Source: Engraulis encrasicolus
Lineage: Eukaryota; Chordata; Actinopteri; Clupeiformes; Engraulidae
NCBI RefSeq assembly: GCF_034702125.1
Contig: NC_085869.1
Location: 17,756,177 to 17,820,176 of the forward strand
Reading direction: 5' to 3'
DNA: 64,000 bases
The notes beneath the pieces were generated by a model. The model was not told the DNA's origin. It was given only the letters and a program-made list of their open reading frames with translations, and did not search any database. Shown piece by piece: positions 39,850 through 52,140 of the stretch; the stretch's first letter is position 1, and each line of letters starts with the position of its first letter. The position numbers were made by a program, and so were the translations under genes.

Positions 39850-40648
39850 AGCGTGTATTTATCACCTCTTCATCTTGGCGTGCGTGTGTGTTTGTTTGCT
39901 CCCACTTCAGAGCGCGCGAGTGCACTGCCATGTCGGATTCATCGTCACGTTGTGAGTCGACAGCAGCCCAAGCAGCAGTGGTTGCTTGGCAGAGCAGAAA
40001 CCAAATCATGAGCAACTGTACCATATTTGCACATTCGCGAGGACGGGACGCCGAATGTGATGTTCTCTGCTGAACACTTGGATATTTACATGGAATTGTT
40101 GCCACTTCGAAGAGGTCTTCTCGAGTAAGCGCTTTAAAAATGTATCTGTCGACATTTGCTCTCTATATATGTCAAAGTCATTTACTATTCAGTCGACTGA
40201 ACATTTGACGTTAGACAAAATAGCGGTAATCGCCGCTTGCAGTTGCAACTGTTGGATATATGTCACCATACGCCCAAACTTACGGAACTAATGTAGAAAA
40301 GGGGAGTGATCCTTCATTAATGTGTTTCCACTGAATGCGAAATCAACTTACCAACTCGGTGACATGCAAGAAATAACTGAACAGCGACATATCCGTAATG
40401 CCGAGGCTGATAAAGTGATCGGGCTGTCACAAGGACATTACAAGGGAAGCTGTGTTAATGCCCTCAAAGTAGTCTATGTGGGTGCGCGCACTCGCGCCCT
40501 TGGCGTGTGTGTGTGTGCATGAGAGGCAAAGAAATGGAGAAAGCTCATAAACGCTCGGAGGAACTTTCGCTCACCGAATATGCACAACAATAGGCAGACA
40601 GAAGAGTTTGGTGCGAGACCTTTCACGATGATAAGGGAATTCTTCTAG
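39850..40648 (+). promoter_or_regulatory. slitrk5: Putative promoter and 5' UTR exon of the SLITRK5-like gene
   Basis: CpG-containing sequence (GAGCGCGCGAGTG, TTCGCGAGGACGGGACGCC) precedes a consensus donor TTCTAG|GTGAGT at 40649. The acceptor at 41042 lies directly before the coding exon. The transcription start is not determinable; short open frames here do not resemble proteins. Confidence 0.45.
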
Positions 40649-41042
40649 GTGAGTACTGTTCTAAACAAGGGGCGCAAAAATAGGTTACAGACGGATGTAG
40701 TTGATTTGAAGCTTTTCCAGTTGCAGTCATTGCCTATATGTTTTAAACCATACTCAAACCATATACCGGACAAGCATGTACAAAAAAGAATAATGGATAT
40801 ATGCTGCGTTTTGACCTTTCTCTCTTAAGACGCACTGATCGTCGGTTATATTTCTCCTCCTCATACACAGCCATGTCCATGTTGAAATGAATAATATTTC
40901 AAGTCTCATGCTGTTCATCCTGTCAAGCAGGAGTTGGATTCTCATGTATTATGTTGCTTTACTTTATGTGGGTCGAGGGAAGTGATTAAAATAATGCTCT
41001 TTCAACAGCAAAATGTATTTTTTTCTCTCTTTTTTTCCCCAG
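40649..41042 (+). other. slitrk5: Probable 5' UTR intron of the SLITRK5-like gene
   Basis: It begins GTGAGTAC and ends with a strong polypyrimidine tract (about 41019-41040) and CAG. SLITRK genes typically have the coding sequence in one exon behind non-coding 5' exons. If this intron were retained, the reading frame could start upstream at 40934, but that extension is not SLITRK-like. Confidence 0.6.
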
Positions 41043-41092
41043 ATGACTTGGCTCTGTTGCACAGCCGCGAGTTTGACCATCCATTCCCCAAG

Positions 41093-43732
41093 ATGCATAT
41101 TTGGATCAGTACCACTCTGCTAGCTGTCACATCATTGAGTTTTGTGGAGATGCTTGACAGATATGGAGAGGTATGCAGAGAGCTGTGTGACTGCGAGGAG
41201 AAAGATGGGAGTCTGGGCGTCAGTTGTGAAAACAGGGGGATAACTAGCCTGGCAGAGATAGAACCGGTGCACTATTCCACATATAATCTACTCCTCACTG
41301 GAAACCTTCTTAAGAAACTCTCTCTCAACGACTTTGTGCAGTATGAGGGAGCCATCATCTTGCATCTGGGAAACAATGACATATCAGAAATCGAGGCAGG
41401 GGCGTTTAATGGACTTCAAGGATTAAAAAGACTGCATCTCAACAATAATAAAATCGACTCGTTAAGGGAGGATATGTTTATTGGTCTCGAGCTGCTGGAG
41501 TACCTTCAGCTCGACTACAATTACATTTCCCACGTTGATGCCAGTGCCTTCAGCAAGCTGCGTCATCTGGAGGTGTTGATTTTGAACGACAACCTCTTGT
41601 CTGCCCTGCCACCCAACGTCTTCCAGTACGTCCCCTTGACTCACCTCGACCTGCGAGGAAACCAGCTGAAGCTGCTGCCGTACCACGGTCTGCTGGAGCA
41701 CATGAATAAAATTGTGGAATTACAACTGGAGGAGAACCCGTGGAATTGTTCGTGTGAACTCATCCCCCTCAAGGCCTGGCTGGAGAGCATTTCTTACACG
41801 GCTCTGGTCGGAGACGTCGTCTGCGAGACCCCCTTCCGACTCCACGGGAGGGATCTGGGTGAGGTCTCCAAGCAGGAACTGTGCCCCCGGAGAGCAATTG
41901 CCGAGTACGAAATGCATGCAGAGCCTGCCAGGAGCAGTGAGGCGTACGTTCAGACCACACCGGCTTCAGTGGCGGCCTCTGTAACATCAGCAGGGGGGAC
42001 TTTACGGTCTTCAAGGCCTACTAAGGGCTCTCGCCAGTCGGGCAAGCTGAGATCTAAACCCACTCAGCGGCCGTCTCCCAATAAACAAAACTACGGGCCC
42101 ATGGTGTCGTATCAAACCAAATCCCCTGTGCCTTTGGACTGTCCTGCTTCGTGCAATTGCAACCTCCAAATATCAGACCTTGGATTAAATGTGAACTGCC
42201 AAGAGAGGAAGATCGAGAGCATTGCTGATCTTGACCCTAAACCGTACAACCCTAAAAAGATGTATCTAACCGGCAATTACATCCCAGCCGTGCATAGATC
42301 CGATTTTGCTGATGCCACAGGATTAGACTTGCTCCACCTGGGCAACAATCGAATTTCCACCATCCATGACAGTGCTTTTCGGGATTTGGCCAATTTGCGA
42401 CGGCTTTACTTGAATGGGAATTTAATAGAGCGTTTGACAGACGACATGTTTTACGGCTTGGAGAGCCTCCAGTTCCTATATTTAGAATACAATGTCATCC
42501 GCGAAATCGCGCCAGCCACCTTTGAGCAAGTCCCAAACCTCCAGCTGCTCTTCCTCAACAACAACCTCCTGAAAACCCTACCAGAGGGGGTGTTTAATGG
42601 ATTAACGCTCGCTCGGCTGAATCTGCGTAATAATCACCTCCGTAATCTACTGGTGGGGGGCGTGCTGGACCAGCTGCGGTCGCTGGTGCAGATAGATCTT
42701 TACGAGAACCCGTGGGACTGCTCCTGTAGCGTCGTGGAGATGAAGCTGTGGCTGGAGCAGCTCGCCAGTGGCACCGTCGTCAACAGTGTGGTGTGCGAGT
42801 CTCCCATGAGGCTCTCGGGGGAGGACATGAGATTCATCCACGCCTCCCACCTCTGCCCAAACACCTCCAGCGGTGGCGGCGGCGGCGGCGGCCTGCCAGG
42901 CTCAGGCTCGGCCTCAGCCGCGCCCCCCTCGGAGGAGTCTTTACCTGGCAGCACAATCTCCTTGGAGTCCTCCCTGGATTACGACAGCTCGTACAGCCCC
43001 GTCCCCCTCTCCGTGCTCATACTGGCCCTGCTCATGATATTCATCATGTCTGTGTTCATCCTGGCAGGGTTGTTTGCCGTGGTGAGACGCCGGCGGAAGA
43101 AGACTCAGAACGAACGGGCCCCGTCCATAAGCGCAGACCTGAGCGCTTTCAACAGTCTGTACAGCAGCGGCAGATCTACTGCCAAAGTGAAATCCTCGGC
43201 GGGCCAGTTGTACGAGTACATCCCTCCTCCTGGTAATCAGCCAGCCAAGAACCCCACCTTCCCCATTAATGAGAACAGCATAGTTGAGCGCTTCCGAGAC
43301 TTTGATGATTTGAACGGAGCGTTCACCCCAAATTCCGATGATGAATTGGCGAGCAACGCCAGGAGCTCAGAGTACAGCGAGTGCACTGGCGATGCACTCA
43401 AACCCTCCCCCATGCAGGAGGACAACTTTTTCTACAGGGATATTTTAGCACGGGACAACAAACAGGTACCTTACAGGGGTAGTAGTAAGCAGCATTGCAA
43501 GCACGGAGGAGGCCATTCCTCCAGCCACTACAGCCAGGATTATGATGTCAGGCCACAGTTTTTGCATCCAGACAGCCGAGCCCAACAGACAATGGTGTAC
43601 TGCACCACCACACCAGCCACAGTTTATGTTGAACCCAACAGAAGCGAATATTGGGAGCTGAAAGCCAAGCTTCACTTTGAACCAGACTACCTTGAAGTCC
43701 ACGAGAAACGGACAACATTCACCCAGTTTTGA
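41093..43732 (+). CDS. slitrk5: SLIT and NTRK-like protein 5 (SLITRK5)-like
   Basis: Type I membrane LRR protein of neurons. SLITRK family members bind LAR-type receptor phosphatases and shape synapses and neurites. The chosen start (MHIWISTTLLAV...) gives a signal peptide (about 1-20) and 879 residues; human SLITRK5 has 958. Order: LRRNT (CRELCDCEE, about 27), six LRRs, LRRCT (NPWNCSC, about 215-262), a linker rich in Ser/Thr/Pro, second LRRNT (CPASCNC, about 350), six LRRs, LRRCT (NPWDCSC, about 539-587), a Gly/Ser-rich juxtamembrane stretch, a TM helix (about 637-664), then RRRRKK. The tail contains YEYIPPP and ends EPDYLEVHEKRTTFTQF, the Trk-like tyrosine motif. ALVGDVVCETPFRLHGRD, KQELCPRR and NVNCQERKIESIA identify SLITRK5 over SLITRK2. 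In-frame upstream codons from 40934 lie in the predicted intron and are rejected. Which teleost paralogue (a or b) this is cannot be decided. Confidence 0.93.
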   Translation: MHIWISTTLLAVTSLSFVEMLDRYGEVCRELCDCEEKDGSLGVSCENRGITSLAEIEPVHYSTYNLLLTGNLLKKLSLNDFVQYEGAIILHLGNNDISEIEAGAFNGLQGLKRLHLNNNKIDSLREDMFIGLELLEYLQLDYNYISHVDASAFSKLRHLEVLILNDNLLSALPPNVFQYVPLTHLDLRGNQLKLLPYHGLLEHMNKIVELQLEENPWNCSCELIPLKAWLESISYTALVGDVVCETPFRLHGRDLGEVSKQELCPRRAIAEYEMHAEPARSSEAYVQTTPASVAASVTSAGGTLRSSRPTKGSRQSGKLRSKPTQRPSPNKQNYGPMVSYQTKSPVPLDCPASCNCNLQISDLGLNVNCQERKIESIADLDPKPYNPKKMYLTGNYIPAVHRSDFADATGLDLLHLGNNRISTIHDSAFRDLANLRRLYLNGNLIERLTDDMFYGLESLQFLYLEYNVIREIAPATFEQVPNLQLLFLNNNLLKTLPEGVFNGLTLARLNLRNNHLRNLLVGGVLDQLRSLVQIDLYENPWDCSCSVVEMKLWLEQLASGTVVNSVVCESPMRLSGEDMRFIHASHLCPNTSSGGGGGGGLPGSGSASAAPPSEESLPGSTISLESSLDYDSSYSPVPLSVLILALLMIFIMSVFILAGLFAVVRRRRKKTQNERAPSISADLSAFNSLYSSGRSTAKVKSSAGQLYEYIPPPGNQPAKNPTFPINENSIVERFRDFDDLNGAFTPNSDDELASNARSSEYSECTGDALKPSPMQEDNFFYRDILARDNKQVPYRGSSKQHCKHGGGHSSSHYSQDYDVRPQFLHPDSRAQQTMVYCTTTPATVYVEPNRSEYWELKAKLHFEPDYLEVHEKRTTFTQF

Positions 43733-45815
43733 TTTGTTTGTTTTTTCTAGGAAATCCTCACATGGATCATGCTTTTTAGTTCTGGGTAGAATGCATCTTA
43801 AAAACATTGTAAATTCTTAACATGTAATAATGATGAATTGACTGTTCAACTCTCTATATAACAGATGATGTTTTTTTTCTTGGAGTGGATCAACATTGTG
43901 CCATTTTAGTATGCGAAGCCATGGCCGAATTACAGACATTCTAACTGTATTCATTGTATTCTGATTATAATGGATATCTCCAAATATGCATCCATGTGTT
44001 CTGCATATGAATTGAATATTGATGTGTAATGCAATTTCTTTACTGGGTTTACTGTGTCTGTCTGCAATTCCATATCCATTTGACTGTGTTTCTCATATAT
44101 TGCACTATTTGTTAAGGTCATCAGCAAACAATATGATGTCTGTTTTGTAGGATTTACCATTGACAATCTTTTATAGACTTGTATATTAGTCATTGCTGAT
44201 GCAATTACAGTGAAACAGTGAAACACAGATAACAGCGACATTATTTTTTGCAGGCATGTCAACACATTCATATTATGTACATTATCACATGAAATAACAT
44301 TCCTCCACCATTCATCCGTTTGATTCAGTCATATTTATTTTGTTGCAAAAAATGACTGTGTGTGTGTGCATGTGCACTTGTGAATGGGTGTGTGTGAGTG
44401 ACGGTGTGTCTGTGTGCGTGTGTCTGCGTGCGTGCACGCGCGCGTGTGTGTGTGTGTGCGTGTGCGCATGTGAATGTGTGTGTGTGTGTGTGTGTGTGTC
44501 TGTGTGCACGTGTGTGTGTGTGTGTGTGTGTGTGCACGTGCATGTGAATGTGTGTGTGTGTGTGCGTGCCTGCTTGTATGTAGCTCCTGGTAAAAACTGA
44601 AAGACTTGGTACTTTCACAACCTCTGCACAAGAGTCAGGTTTGGAAATTCAGCCTGCTTTCTGTCTGCAGGTTGAGCTACATGAATTGTTATTCAAGTCC
44701 CCTGGGAGCTTGTCATTGCCAGGCTGCCAGTCCCCACTGTGACCTGGCATCATTTCCTTATTACTCATGACAAGATATGTAAATATGATTTTAACAGAGC
44801 ATTATGAGGTTGTGTGTGGTGTTCATATTTTCCTTTTTTTATGGGAAGCATTGAAGGAATTATTAGCAATATGGTCTTTTACCAACAATGGTTCACCGTT
44901 GAACATGTGCCAATAAAAAATTCATGAACTGCTGGAGGCGGTAGGGCAGGCTTGTTTTAACAGAAACATTATTTGTTGCCGTCCTAAATGTAGTAGTCCA
45001 TGCTTCCATCTGCAGCACACTGCATTAGCAAGATAGTGTTGTTTGAAAAGTTATGTCAAGTTGGTTTTGTTTTAATCGATTTGTGTGGAAACCGCGGGGG
45101 CAGAGCATTCATGTAAAAACAAATCTGGCACATCATTTTTTTGTTATTATTGTTTTGGTTTGAGGTAAAAGATATCTATCCATTTTGTGAAGCTCCCCTA
45201 AAAATATATAATTATTATGATTTTGATACACACACTGCCCCCCCCTTCTTTGTTGGAAACACAAGGAAATGAAAGCAAGATATTTAACAGAACAGTACAT
45301 TGTGAAAGTAAGCATTGGCATGAACAGAATTTTGCTTGCAAGACTTCAGGGAAAGGCACAGGACAACACTGTCAAAGTTGAAAAGTAATGTGAGATTAAC
45401 CTTTAACAGGTATATGTTCTTATGCTATGGACCTGAATATTATGATTATATATGATCATGTGTTGTGACATTCAGGCTGTTTGGTCAATCTAAATGTTAT
45501 TCAAAGCCAATTGTGTACATACGCACATAATGCAAATTATTCCTGATGTATTTTAATCTTTATAGATGTCGCACAAACTACAGTATTTCACTTGTGAGAA
45601 GTGAATGGACTCACTATTGGTGTATTGAACTGACGAGATACAAATGGCTATTTGAGTGCTTTGAGTGAGTGTTGGCATCATTTGTGGCTGCCAATAATTT
45701 CTATGATTCCTACCATACATATACAGTACTAACATGGCAGTGTGGGATATATAAATCCGTGGCTTGAATTTCCTGGTCTGTGAACTTGAAACTAATAAAT
45801 TGTAACTGTATAGTG
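43733..45815 (+). other. slitrk5: SLITRK5-like 3' UTR (probable), with GT microsatellite
   Basis: AT-rich non-coding sequence follows the stop codon. Candidate poly(A) signals are AATAAA at about 44912 and 45794-45799. SLITRK transcripts commonly have long 3' UTRs, so the later site is plausible. An imperfect GT tract occupies 44356-44569. Confidence 0.45.
44356..44569. repeat. Imperfect (GT)n microsatellite
   Basis: GT repeats are interrupted by GCACG, CTGTGTGC and ATGTGAATG units. If the 3' UTR extends to 45.8 kb, this tract is transcribed. Confidence 0.95.
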
Positions 45816-46029
45816 CACATTGTCTTCCTGTCTACTACACCAAGGATATATTAAAATGCAGTATGTTTCCTATTGTTGGTGTATTGCAATTTCAAGATAA
45901 AAAAAAATATTGTTTGTCATGGTTCCCATGCTGAGTGACTATGTGTCATCCTCTCCACATTCTTGAGAGGTGATGGGGGTGGAAGAAACACATAATTGCG
46001 AAACTAATTTACATTTTTGCATGGGAGTT

Positions 46030-46113
<84 letters not shown>

Positions 46114-48279
46114 CTACACCATGTAGGCTAAATAAGCTGAAGAATTTATAGGAAAACACAGTACCAACAACAGACAGTAGGCTTTGTTGTTTTTGCAGGA
46201 CGTCAAATAGAACTCTGCGTGTCAGCTGTTTAATTCAGCATATGACCACAACATTAAAGGACTTGGCTTCATGCCCAATGGCAAATTTCCATGCAGACCT
46301 TGGGATTGCTGTGCCTTAAATCACTGAGCACAATCTGTTTTGAAAAAAAGAAAAGCGTTTGTTGACCACGTTTATGCCACAAAAGTAAAAAATAAAAATT
46401 GTGCATGGACCAGAAAAAAGCGGTGTTGTTCTTGCTCTACTCGTTTGCATTCGCTTACTAAGATTAGTGGAAGCACAAATTCTATTCATATCCCCCAGCT
46501 AGGCTCATTAAAAGCTCACCTCTGGCTTTGCCAATGTCCAGTATAATCTTCCATACTATAGGTAAGAAAATAGCATTTTTCCCTTTGCTTTGTGGGGCAC
46601 ACTGGGAGGCTGGAGCTAATGCAGTCATAATGTCCTACTCTTATCGGCCTGCTAAATACATCGTTGTTTTTAAATATACATAGCTATGTATAAAATATAT
46701 ATAACATTGTGAGGAAATGGATGTGTATTACGGTACATGGCTCATTCTCATGTGGAATTCATTATTGTTGCAGAGGAGAAGAGGGTAGTTTTCTTAAAAT
46801 GGCTACCTTGTGCAAATCCTTTCGGAAAGCTTTAAAGCCAGTCTTATCAACAAGGCACCACATTTTGATTTCAGATATTATCTGCATTACATGGGTGCAC
46901 ACACTGCACAGCCATTCCAATCCAACATACCATAGAAGGCTAAAAAAGCTGGGTTTATGTCACATTTAAATAAATATGATGTGCAACACAAGTTAAACAA
47001 TTAACATTTTCCCCCTGTCTTGCCCACTTTGAGTTTAACAAGACTCCTGAGATATCTCCTTGAGTAACTCCTGCATGTTAATGGCTCAGTTTTTATGTGC
47101 CATGGCATTGCTCCCTAGTGTTTGCTGCAGCTCCCCCTGAACATTTTCTGACAATAAATATTTCACGCCGTTCAGAAAATACTTAAAACCCAAATGCTTT
47201 CAGGTATTGTGCCATGGCCACGATACCGCGCTAAATATCTTGACTCAACTATTTGGCAGATTACGGGTGTTACGTTACGCCGAATGCTTGCGGACCACGG
47301 TGCTGCTTGGAAGAGAGAAAAAATTAGGACAGATCTAGATTATGTAAGCTTGAGGAGGCTCTGTCAGCTACCGAGGAGACTGCATATGACTGCAAGTTGT
47401 GCACTGGAGGAGAAAACTCAAATCTGCGTGTATTATTCAAGCAAACAGTGGCTGATTATCACTGCGAGTGGAATGCTGTCTCATTTCCATAAAAAACATG
47501 TTCTGGCCATGCGTGGAGGGCCGTGCGGTGTGTTGATATATCTCTGTCTTTGTAGACCCCTCTCCTACATCTCATCTGTGCGTCTTGGTCGCAGCGACAT
47601 TCCAACGTGTGTGTGCGCCTTGTGTGCATAAATTATTGAGCTGCCGATCTAGTCATGCATGCCTCAAGGAGTTCAACCAGCGAGGAAATAGGGCTATCCT
47701 CTCGCCACACATCCTGTGCCTGAATAAAAAAAAAAAACTTTTACATAATTCACAGGCGCACCTCGTAGCTGCTAAACAAGTGTGACTGTCATTGCATTCG
47801 CCATGTGTGTATACGTTTTTAATAAACACAGACCCCAGGCTTCACTCTGATACTTAACTGTTCATCTAATTGAAAGGAACAGGTTTTTAATTAAAAAGTT
47901 TAAGCAGATATTTGAAGTGTCCCTGTGCATCTTGTAAGAACATTTAGCACAGCTTGAGGCGATGGGTGAGGGGCACGGTGACATTTATACAGGCTCATGG
48001 AGTCATGCTTAGTCTCAGCAAGCAAGATGACAACTCTTAGAACCCTCCCCCCATCGCTTTCTCTTTTAACGCTGTAAATTATTCTGCATGTTGGGGATTT
48101 TATCCAGACTAGTGGGTCTACAACACACACACACACACTCACACTTCTCGTGTGTTTCTGTCTTTGTCTGTTTTTTTGTCTTCTCCACACCTGGAAACAA
48201 GCCATGCTACATGTTTTATGTTCCATGTAGCTCCTATAGGCCCCTGAGATGACCGAGTATAGTCTTCGGTTCTTTTGAC
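45816..48279. other. Intergenic; (GA)n at 46031-46109; short (CA)n at 48122-48143; candidate conserved stretch 46990-47230
   Basis: No gene recognised. The GA tract of about 79 bp is pure. The segment 46990-47230 is repeat-free and could be conserved non-coding DNA. A 145-codon open frame at 47194-47631 has no recognisable domain. Confidence 0.4.
46031..46109. repeat. (GA)n microsatellite
   Basis: A pure GA dinucleotide run of about 79 bp; a purine-only strand that could form a triplex. Confidence 0.97.
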
Positions 48280-48646
48280 TTAAAGGGACACTGTGCAGGA
48301 AATGGTCAAAAAAGGTACTGCAACTATGCTGCTCATTGAAACTGGGCTGCCTATTGCCAAATTTGATCTTTACATGAAAGTTTACTAAGTAATAAACAAA
48401 TATTTTCTAGTATGGTCCAAGTCGAGTCATTTTTGCAGCTAAAAATGGCTATTTTTGGAAATTCAAAATGGCGGACCATGGAGAAGATCCCCCTTTTCAT
48501 GTATGAAAAGTGCCATTTTTCCAGTCAAATTGAATACTTAGAATTTGATGGTGGTCTTAAGTATTCATGAAAAAGATAACATTAGTGAATGGGCAACACA
48601 AATTCTGGAAATAAACAACTAAAAATCTCACACAGTGTCCCTTTAA
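48280..48646. mobile_element. TTAA-flanked MITE (family A), longer copy
   Basis: It has the same termini and order as MITE A at 4732-5021 (TTAAAGGGACACTGTG...CACAGTGTCCCTTTAA) and retains an internal block around CAAAATGGCGGACCATGGAG that copy A lost. TTAA at both ends. Non-coding. Confidence 0.88.
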
Positions 48647-50600
48647 AGACAATTCTGCGAGTTCCCAAACTACTCCGCAGTGCTTGTAGCATTGTCTTAA
48701 CTAGTGTATAATTCATGACAGTAAGAAATAGCTCTAACAGTCCTTTAAAAAAAGAGAGAGAGAGAGATTCTGACATTCATCAATGTTAACTCATTTGAGG
48801 TTTGTTCCACAGATACACACTCTTATAAATATTTAAGTTGGTCTTCCGCACAGCTATATATTTTGGCTGTTGGTTGGGATATGATGAGTGTTTTTTTGTG
48901 TTTTTGTATGTAACAGTGGAAGACATGAGTATTAATTCACTCTAAATTCTGCATTCCTCACATCAATGCATTTGACAGCTCATTTCCTCTTAAACCTCTC
49001 AGGTGATTCATCTGAAAACTGTCATGTAAACAGCAGGTTTGTACTTTTTTGCGCATGTGTAGTATGAGTAGAATTGTTACTGTAGTGTGGGTAATTCCTA
49101 TTTTACCTCAGAAAGTATGCACAGAGGCTTACTGCAAACAAACTACTAGAATTTCACTGCCTTCACAAGTGCACAGCCAGATTCTACAGAACACAATTTT
49201 CCCAAGCTGTCTTTGACATCTTCAGGAAAAGTATGTGCAAATCTGTCCTGAATGTTTTACTAGTAGCCTAGATATTCACCCAGAGAATGCTGGGCACTGT
49301 TTTCACGCATCAACTTTCTCATACTTTCTATCATGTTTGCATTATCAGGACAACTTCATAATGCCCTGATGGTCTAGACTCTAGACTTACAGAGAGCTAC
49401 ATGTCTACTTGTGCAGACATTCACGTCATTGGTACATACTGTAAAAGGTATTGGAAAGCAAGCAGCTATTCAACGATGGCATTGAGAGCATCTGTGAAGA
49501 GTTTGTGCTAGCACTGTTGGTGCCCTGTCCTTAACCTTTACCTTGGTGCCCCATCCTCAAGCTTGATGGAAAATGCTATGAGGATTGAACAGACAAAATG
49601 TACAGAGCATATGTGTCTTATAAAGACCAGATTCTCCAGCAACATATTTTTTTATGTGCTTTTGAAGTAGGCTACTGTATAAGCATTCACATTGTGTAGG
49701 CTTTTCCATTGATCAGTGGTTGGTGTTGCTGCCACAATAATTAATGGGGAAATTGTTATCTCCCAAGGATGGTCAAGTAGTGCCACATATGCAAAACAGT
49801 CTTTTGAAGCACCTTTTCTTAGCAGTGCTAGTGGCACTATATGAACCCAGAAGAAGGTTGTGGAAGTGTTGCTACTAATGATGCTAACAGGTCACGCAGG
49901 GGTCCCTAAGCAGAAAGATGTATTGCAATTCCATGGAAATGAACGTGGCTGGCAAACACAGCACAATATAGGGGATGGTGTGCTGTTTTTTAGCTACCAT
50001 AACCCCACGTGAAGGCTCCGTATAATCTGTGAATTATTTCCTCATTCATTCAGGCCAAGGTAGTCCAGTTCAAAGAGCTGTTCTAAATTGATTTTTTATT
50101 GTTTAGTAAGTGACTATTAGTAAGTAACTTCAGTAAGATACACCACCATGTTAGTTGCCATGGCTACACCTATGTTGGTTGCCTGCTGTGACGCATGTCT
50201 GTTGACCTTGTGCGGAGCGTGAAGATGCTTCACCGTTCAACTTTCAAAAGGTTTACTCAATTTTTGGCAAGATGACAGGAGCCAGGAGGTATACAGTTTC
50301 TGTCAAACACACTTCACCTCACACAACAAAAAAAGGATCTCACTTCAATGCACACATCAAGGTCTGACTGAGTGTGAGTGGCTGCAGGACCCAAAAAATG
50401 AGAACAGCTTGGATATCATCACTCATGGGCAAGTGGTAAGCTGTTTAGAGAGTCAGCCGGTGTGATTTCTGGCACAGCCAACCAAAGAAATTAGATTGGA
50501 TAAGGACAATCACTCCCTGGAAAATGCATTGGCCACAGTGTAGTGCAAAGGCGTAGCCTGAGGACGCTGTGTGCTTGGACAGTGGGTGTGGTTTTAATTA
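48647..50600. other. Intergenic, no feature recognised
   Basis: No gene supported. A short GA run lies at about 48754-48766. Confidence 0.5.
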
Positions 50601-51074
50601 TAGACTAGAAGCATGTCCAGAAAAAGGCCCTTTATAAGGGTGTTAGAAGCATTTTTTAGTAAAAGTTGGGAACCTAGTTTTCTAAGACAATTAGAGTACC
50701 CTGAATTCAGCTAGCCTGGTTCCCAAGCTGAATTTTGAGTTTTTGACCATGAAATGGGCAAAAAACAAAATGGCCGCCGAAATTCTTGATTTTGGGCAGA
50801 ATACGTAGAAAGTACCACTTCTCCATGGAAATAAATGTGCAATGCTCACATATTTGCATTTATCATGTATTCCTACACTTACACAAAGGCAAAATGTCAT
50901 GGCAAAAGGATAAAAAATACTATAATTATGCCGTTCTAATAATAAGATATTCTCGTAAACTGGCATTCAATAGCAATAGCCTCCATGAAGCACATTATCA
51001 TACAAAATTGTCATTCAATAAGATTTGGAAAGAAAAAGAGAGGCAAAGAAGATAGTATTATCTAAAAGACTAAA

Positions 51075-52140
51075 TATTGGGACATGAATATGTCCCCTGT
51101 TCTTTGAAGGACTTTGATGCCAAACATCTCTTCGGCTGTCGGCAATAAGGTTGTCTTGAGAGATGGCTCACTCATCTCCTTCAGAGAACGGGGACATATT
51201 CATGTCCTAATGGTCTCTTTCAGTCGAATCGTTCGCATATCTATGGGAGAGTTACAATCACTCCCGATTGCTGGTCCAAACTAAGCAGAACTCCAAGCAC
51301 ATCCTGTAAGGATAGCGTTCCTATCACCCTACAGACAATCAGTGGTCCTGCCCAGAACCCTATGTTCCTGTGGCAGCGTGTTCACATCTAGCCGGTAGAA
51401 CCGGACAAAGGTGGCGGGGTTGGCCCAACCAACCACTCTGCACACCTCTGAAACTGCTGCACCCTTGAAGAGAGGACAAGATGTAGAGACCTGCACTGGT
51501 AAAGTGAGCCCTAATCTGAGCCGGGGGTTGGCGACCCTTGGACTCATATGCCAGGGCAATGGTTTGAACCAACCATTTGGAGACCTCTATTTCAAAACTG
51601 TGAGCCCTGTAGAGGGCTTGATGAAGCACACAAACAGCTGCTCAGTGTTCCTAAAAGAGTGAGTCCTGTTCATGTAGATGTGTAAAGCGTGCACAGGGCA
51701 CAAGTTGTGTTGTCACCTCTCTTCCACGGATCTGAAAGGTGGTGTGCAAAAGCAGTTTGGAGAGGCCCCTCTTGGAGGGGCTTGAAAGGGGCCCCACACA
51801 TAGCCTCCAGTACTAGAGAGATATCCCAGGAGGGTATCGTCTGATGTAGCATGGGGCGTAAGTATCTAGTGGATGGGCACTCAGAGTGTTGGAACCGAAT
51901 CCTACATGGCACGATGAAATCGCTGCAAAGTAGACTTAAATGGTAAAGCCTTGTCTCCCCCCAATAAGTCTTGTAGGAAGGACAACACCATCTGTACTGA
52001 ACACTTTCGCGTTGGTCACACTAGCGTTGGAAGACAGGTTCAGGTTATACAGTGTCAAAGTAGATTGGGCCCTGGCCCCTTAAACTGTCCTGATAACGTT
52101 ATCCAGAAAAGCGGTTAGGTTCAAATGTTCCCTTGCCAGA
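51075..52140 (-). pseudogene. DIRS-like tyrosine recombinase relic
   Basis: Minus-strand fragments in several frames match the tyrosine recombinase of fish DIRS1-like retroelements, in the right order: DNVIRTV and GARAQSTLTLYNL (about 52095-52030), VVLSFLQDLLGG (about 51985-51950), PSWDISLVLEA..PFKPLQE (about 51840-51765), VSKWLVQTIALAYESKGRQP (about 51585-51520), then an RAH motif and a C-terminal FVRFYRLDV (about 51400) with the putative catalytic tyrosine. Frameshifts separate these pieces, so the gene is dead. The reverse-transcriptase part was not found. An inverted pair around GGACATGAATATGTCC lies downstream (51080-51210). Confidence 0.75.

Noticed and set aside
40934..41092. In-frame upstream extension of the SLITRK5 reading frame (53 extra residues)
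   Set aside because: It crosses a strong splice acceptor (CCCCAG at 41042) and its residues are not a signal peptide. The ATG at 41093 starts a normal signal peptide.
47194..47631. 145-codon plus-strand open frame
   Set aside because: No recognisable domain, no splice or promoter support, and composition like the surrounding intergenic DNA.
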